Part shown: piece by piece, positions 6,129 to 7,662 of the stretch
How positions within the stretch are numbered: position 1 is the stretch's first letter
Layout of the letters: every line of letters begins with the position of its first letter
NCBI GenBank assembly: GCA_003519645.1
Contig: DOWI01000240.1
Span: forward strand, 1-7,662
Length of the DNA stretch: 7,662 bases
Source of the DNA: Oscillospiraceae bacterium
GTDB taxonomy: Bacteria; Bacillota_A; Clostridia; Oscillospirales; Acutalibacteraceae
Reading direction: 5' to 3'
Notes under the pieces: generated by a model
What the model was told of the DNA's origin: nothing
The model's database searches: none
What the model saw: the letters and a program-made list of their open reading frames with translations, nothing else
Program-made: the position numbers and the translations under genes

Positions 6129-7662
6129 ATGGAGCTAATCCTCCAACAGGCGCTACCGCATCAGCAAAAAGCGGTCGATGCTATCTGTGCTGCACTGGAC
6201 GGCGTACAGATTACCGCGCCCACACAGTTTTATGAAAATCCGCATATCATGCTTACTGATCCTCGCCTTGCCGAAAATGTGCGGGAATTACAAAATGCCG
6301 TTCCTCCGGAGTATCGCAGCAATACGCCTATCGGCAATTGCCTAAATCTCGATATTAAAATGGAGACGGGCACTGGAAAAACATATGTATACACCAAGGT
6401 CATGTTTGAACTGCACAAACGGTATGGAATTAATAAATTCATCATCGCTGTGCCGTCGCTTGCCATCAAAGCGGGAACCGCGCAATTTTTGCGGGATGAA
6501 TATGCCCGCCGCCATTTTGCGGACGGCTGTGGGTATGGCACAGAGATCGAAGTTGGTATTCTGGAAGCACCTAAGAATAAGAAAAAGGGACGCAGCTATT
6601 TTCCAAGTGTAGTCAGTGATTTTGTTAAAGGTTCCTGCCAGGATACGAAAAAAATCCATGTGTTGCTTATGAATATGCAGTTGCTTGTCGTAAGAGCAAA
6701 CGGAATGCTTAGCCGCGACGATTACGATTACGGAGCGGAAGGGTTCTATCGGCCGTTAGACGCTATTCGCGCAACAAGGCCTGTAGTCATCATAGACGAG
6801 CCGCATCGTTTTTCCCGCGATCAAAAAGCATTTAAAGTCATTACCGATGAGATATGCCCGCAAAGCATTATCCGCTTTGGTGCAACTTTTCCGGAAACCA
6901 CTTCCGGGCGCGGAAAAAACAAAGTCACAGTAAAAGATTATCAAAATCTGCTTTATGATCTCAATGCTTGCGCATCATTCAACCAAAATCTGATCAAGGG
7001 CGTTGCAAAGGAACACTTTGAACCGGTTTCTAAGCGCGAAGAAAAGGTGAAAATTACATCTATTGCAAGCAAAGACGCTGTTACGTTCCAATATAAAAAA
7101 CGTGATGAAGCTACAAAGTCATATACGCTCAAGACCAGTGACTCACTGTCCATAATAAGCGATGCGTTTGAGGGAATAACGGTTTACGCGATAGGTAACA
7201 CAAAGGTAGAATTTTCAAACGGTGTCATAAAATCAGTCGGCGAGGAACTGGATGTAGACATTTACATGACTTCCTATCAAGAGCAGATGATACGTCTGGC
7301 ACTTGAGCGCCATTTTGAAACGGAGCGTGAAAATTTCTGTGGACGCACCTTCAAGATAAAAACGCTGGCTCTTTTCTTTATAGACGATATATCATCCTAT
7401 CGCCCAGGTACAGACGGTAAAGAGCCATACCTTCGCTTGGCCTTTGAACGCCTATTGAAAGAGCGCATTGAAGCCGTACTTGCCACACTCGATGATCATG
7501 ATGCCGAATATCGAGCGTATTTGGAAGCGAGCCTCGCCGACATCTCCGCTTGCCACGCCGGATACTTTTCTCAGGACAACAGCGATTCCGATGAAGATGT
7601 TGCCAAAGAGGTCGACGAGATTCTAAACGGGAAAAAACAGCTTTTGTCTTTTAAGAATACAG
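6129..7662 (+). CDS. res: type III restriction enzyme Res subunit, N-terminal part (runs off right edge)
   Basis: The first 511 codons of the helicase/nuclease subunit of a type III system, which uses ATP to move along DNA and cuts it when a Mod-Res complex meets another on unmodified DNA. Visible superfamily-2 motifs: a Q-motif-like LPHQQKAV (9-16); Walker A ETGTGKT (79-85); motif Ia region FIIAVPSLAIK (104-114); the Walker B variant DEPH (223-226), typical of type III Res rather than DEAD/DEAH; and RFGATF (249-254) as motif III. KTLALFFIDD (411-420) is a characteristic Res segment in the linker to the second RecA-like domain. The window ends at about the point where the motif V/VI region of that domain would follow, so those motifs and the C-terminal PD-(D/E)XK nuclease domain are not seen. 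The frame is open to the last base. The gene follows mod by 16 bases and is surely its partner. Sampled GC is about 48%, near that of the mod ends and unlike the methyltransferase at 460-3468. Confidence 0.92.
   Translation, partial: MELILQQALPHQQKAVDAICAALDGVQITAPTQFYENPHIMLTDPRLAENVRELQNAVPPEYRSNTPIGNCLNLDIKMETGTGKTYVYTKVMFELHKRYGINKFIIAVPSLAIKAGTAQFLRDEYARRHFADGCGYGTEIEVGILEAPKNKKKGRSYFPSVVSDFVKGSCQDTKKIHVLLMNMQLLVVRANGMLSRDDYDYGAEGFYRPLDAIRATRPVVIIDEPHRFSRDQKAFKVITDEICPQSIIRFGATFPETTSGRGKNKVTVKDYQNLLYDLNACASFNQNLIKGVAKEHFEPVSKREEKVKITSIASKDAVTFQYKKRDEATKSYTLKTSDSLSIISDAFEGITVYAIGNTKVEFSNGVIKSVGEELDVDIYMTSYQEQMIRLALERHFETERENFCGRTFKIKTLALFFIDDISSYRPGTDGKEPYLRLAFERLLKERIEAVLATLDDHDAEYRAYLEASLADISACHAGYFSQDNSDSDEDVAKEVDEILNGKKQLLSFKNT

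Overview
This window looks like a defence (restriction-modification) region from a Bacillota genome, most likely a gut or anaerobic member of the Clostridia. That placement rests on strong GGAGG-type ribosome binding sites, tight gene packing, moderate GC (roughly 38-52% in hand-counted stretches) and the general look of the Mod and Res proteins. It is an inference, not a proof. All convincing genes are on the + strand. I saw no tRNA, rRNA, CRISPR array, insertion sequence or attachment site.

Left edge (1-459): the C-terminal part of a DUF6088/AbiEi-like antitoxin gene enters from outside the window. Where its AbiEii-type toxin partner would normally begin, there is only a 15-codon reading frame that overlaps the antitoxin stop and dies at once, followed by about 80 bases of non-coding sequence. 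This looks like an eroded toxin start or a recombination junction.

Centre and right (460-7662): four closely spaced genes, probably one operon. They are (1) a 1002-residue gamma-type DNA adenine methyltransferase with its own C-terminal target-recognition region; (2) a 219-residue protein with a PD-(D/E)XK-like D...E-C-K motif, overlapping gene 1 by 8 bases; (3) a 657-residue type III Mod methyltransferase, 18 bases downstream; (4) the first 511 codons of a type III Res helicase-nuclease, 16 bases after mod and running off the right edge.

How they may work together: Mod plus Res is a standard type III restriction-modification pair, in which Mod recognises and methylates one strand and Res translocates and cleaves unmodified DNA. 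The two genes in front resemble a second, self-contained methyltransferase-nuclease module. Gene 1 has no nuclease motif that I can see, and gene 2 has a nuclease-like motif but no recognition domain. The unusual point is the coupling of two methyltransferases of different classes and two (putative) nucleases in one operon. GC content changes along the region (about 38% in gene 1, 45% in gene 2, 47%-39%-52% across mod, about 48% in res), which suggests assembly from parts with different histories, including a swapped recognition cassette in mod.
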